Of a DNA stretch of 64,000 nucleotides, positions 62,380 to 64,000 are shown piece by piece. Below the pieces are notes generated by a model, which was given only the letters and a program-made list of their open reading frames with translations, was not told where the DNA came from and ran no database searches. The stretch's first letter is position 1. Each line of letters starts with the position of its first letter. This DNA is from Metridium senile (taxonomy: Eukaryota; Cnidaria; Anthozoa; Actiniaria; Metridiidae): NCBI GenBank assembly GCA_949775045.1, contig OX459105.1:9688547-9752546 (forward strand), read 5' to 3'. A program made the translations under genes and the position numbers.

Positions 62380-64000
62380 TAACTTTAATTCGGTAAGACC
62401 ACACTTGATTGCAACTCTCTAAATATTTTCCCAGCTGAGAAATTTCGATAAACGTATATATATATATATATAGTCACATGTTATTTTAGTCCAAATTGTT
62501 CTCTTCAAAACCGTGCAATGGAGGACGACGTCTTTGTTATTTTGATAGCTACGTCCTTGATCCGATGCATTTCTATTCTGGGTCGTGATGGTTTGTGAAT
62601 TTTAAAGGAAGTCTCTGCGGTTAGTCGAGAACAGGTGCACAATTAGCATGATACTTGCGTCTCATTAATCAAACCTCATTAGGTTATCAGGAACAATAAA
62701 AACAGAAGCATCTCGCAAGCTAATCTTTTAAATAGAAAGCATTTCTTTACTTATGCCCAACGTGATGGCTGTGAAACTCAAATTACATCGAATTCGGGAT
62801 CCGGTACGAGATTTGTTTTAATATCATTTACAGAGAAAAAAAATGGGCTTTTTGTCACCTGACAAGAATCAAGGAATTATATATATCCGGGTTTAAGTGT
62901 ATTACTTTTGAAAACGGTCAAACGATAGCTTATGGTTGGTCTTTAGCTATTATAGGGCTTAAAGAAATATCCAATATTGTGGAAAATTCTTAATTTAATT
63001 TGTCTTCGTGTTTGACAGTCGGTTAGCGCGCGTGTATACCATAATTCTAATCGCCCCCAAACATCACGGCCAAAACATCGGAGCAAAACCACTTGAAGTC
63101 CTCTAGGTTCTGGTTTCGAGAATTCTCCAAGCGGCAAGGTTGAACTACAGTTCACCTAAGCCCACAAAAGCGGGATTTAATGAACTTTCAGAGAAAAAAC
63201 ATTCAGGTCAATATCCTATTTGCATTCAGTGAAGGTAAGAATGAAATTGATAATGTGTATTTCAAAACTAGAGCGCTCGCATCTCGAAATGATAGTTTAT
63301 TATTTTCAGTACAGAGCGAGAGAACGAAAATTGAAACTCCAAGGTTAAACATTCTAATATAAATATTCAAAATCCAAAGTTTAAGCCAAAAAAAATCACA
63401 AACTAGCTAGAGGGAAGCGAGAGACTATCGCTTTCAGATTCACGCCGGAAAGGAGAGCAATTACTTGAGTGAAATAGGGACAAATTGTGACATCAAGGAT
63501 TTGAAAATTTAATCCAAAACATGTCAAAAATACGAGGAAATTTGGCAAAGAACAATATATCGAAAAATTCTTACCTAAAATTAGAGAATTTGGAACTCGA
63601 TTCGCGGAGGCAGTGTACTGAGTTACATGACGGAAAATTGAAATATTTAAGTTAGAAATTTAGTTGAATGTGTGTGAAAAAAACTACAAAGAAAAAAGTG
63701 AAAAATGCAAAGGTATAAAAGAGTGAAAAAATAACATTTTTTTTTTAATCGTAGAGTATTCCGCCCTACACGAGATAGCAGATTACTTTCAGTTAAAAAA
63801 CACAGAATCTTTGGGACGCAAAGTCAATAAAAAGATCAGAAGCACAAGTTTAGAAGAAACAAAAATAAAACTTTACGTAACGTAATGTACTGTACTGTAC
63901 TGTAACATTTTAGTAGTTGAAAGATGGCGGCCAATTTGGCACCGAATAACATCGAAGTCTAATTTCAATTAGTACTCTTTGCACAGAATTAAAATAAAGG
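62380..64000. other. Right edge of the window, no gene recognised
   Basis: Small ATG frames exist (a 26-codon frame at 62519 and a 12-codon one at 63924) but show no homology that I recognise and no firm splice context. The sequence is AT-rich with a short ACTGTACTGT run near 63890. Confidence 0.4.

Noticed and set aside
62519..62599. Small frame MEDDVFVILIATS.. after a TATATA run
   Set aside because: Twenty-six codons, no recognised homology, and no convincing donor; cannot be separated from chance.

Overview
The window is animal nuclear DNA: AT-rich, with many short exons bounded by GT/AG sites, phase-1 EGF exons, metazoan gene families and a very dense load of short inverted-repeat (MITE-like) elements. 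The repeat load, the intron density and a SYD-1 protein that keeps its PDZ domain suggest an anthozoan cnidarian (coral or sea anemone). That placement is inference; no marker in the window fixes the species.

Layout. (1) 1-7050, plus strand: the 3' part of a gene built from EGF exons. There are eight complete symmetric phase 1-1 exons and one broken exon, with internal duplications. (2) 9453-12554, minus strand: an intronless PDZ-C2-RhoGAP gene of the SYD-1/SYDE family. (3) 17454-21295, minus: a five-exon SMIM7 orthologue whose coding exons are 16-91 bp and only appear when splice sites are followed. (4) 21945-25383, minus: a four-exon SLC16-type monocarboxylate-transporter-like protein. (5) 27537-29345, plus: five-exon SRP19. 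(6) 30609-42597, minus: fifteen-exon SPICE1 (CCDC52), a spindle and centriole protein. (7) 43612-51424, minus: thirteen-exon ARMH1 (C1orf228), an armadillo-like protein. (8) 52200-64000: no host gene that I can support. It holds a dying LINE split by a tRNA-derived SINE, a 170-bp satellite with a dimeric 340-bp order, a (TAAG)n tract and a minisatellite of about 68 bp.

The genes are unrelated housekeeping and cell-biology genes, not a functional cluster. SPICE1 and ARMH1 are tandem on one strand; SRP19 and SPICE1 are convergent; the transporter and SRP19 are divergent. For each spliced gene the exon phases close exactly and the summed length is a multiple of three (SMIM7 237, transporter 1392, SRP19 450, SPICE1 2820, ARMH1 1209 bp).

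The most interesting non-genic signal is a transposon group with TAGCCT ends and perfect 9-bp target duplications. One 1464-bp member in a SPICE1 intron carries the start of a RecQ-like helicase between TIRs of about 190 bp. Another is only 55 bp long. A third lies inside a different MITE whose uninterrupted form is also in this window, so both filled and empty sites are visible.
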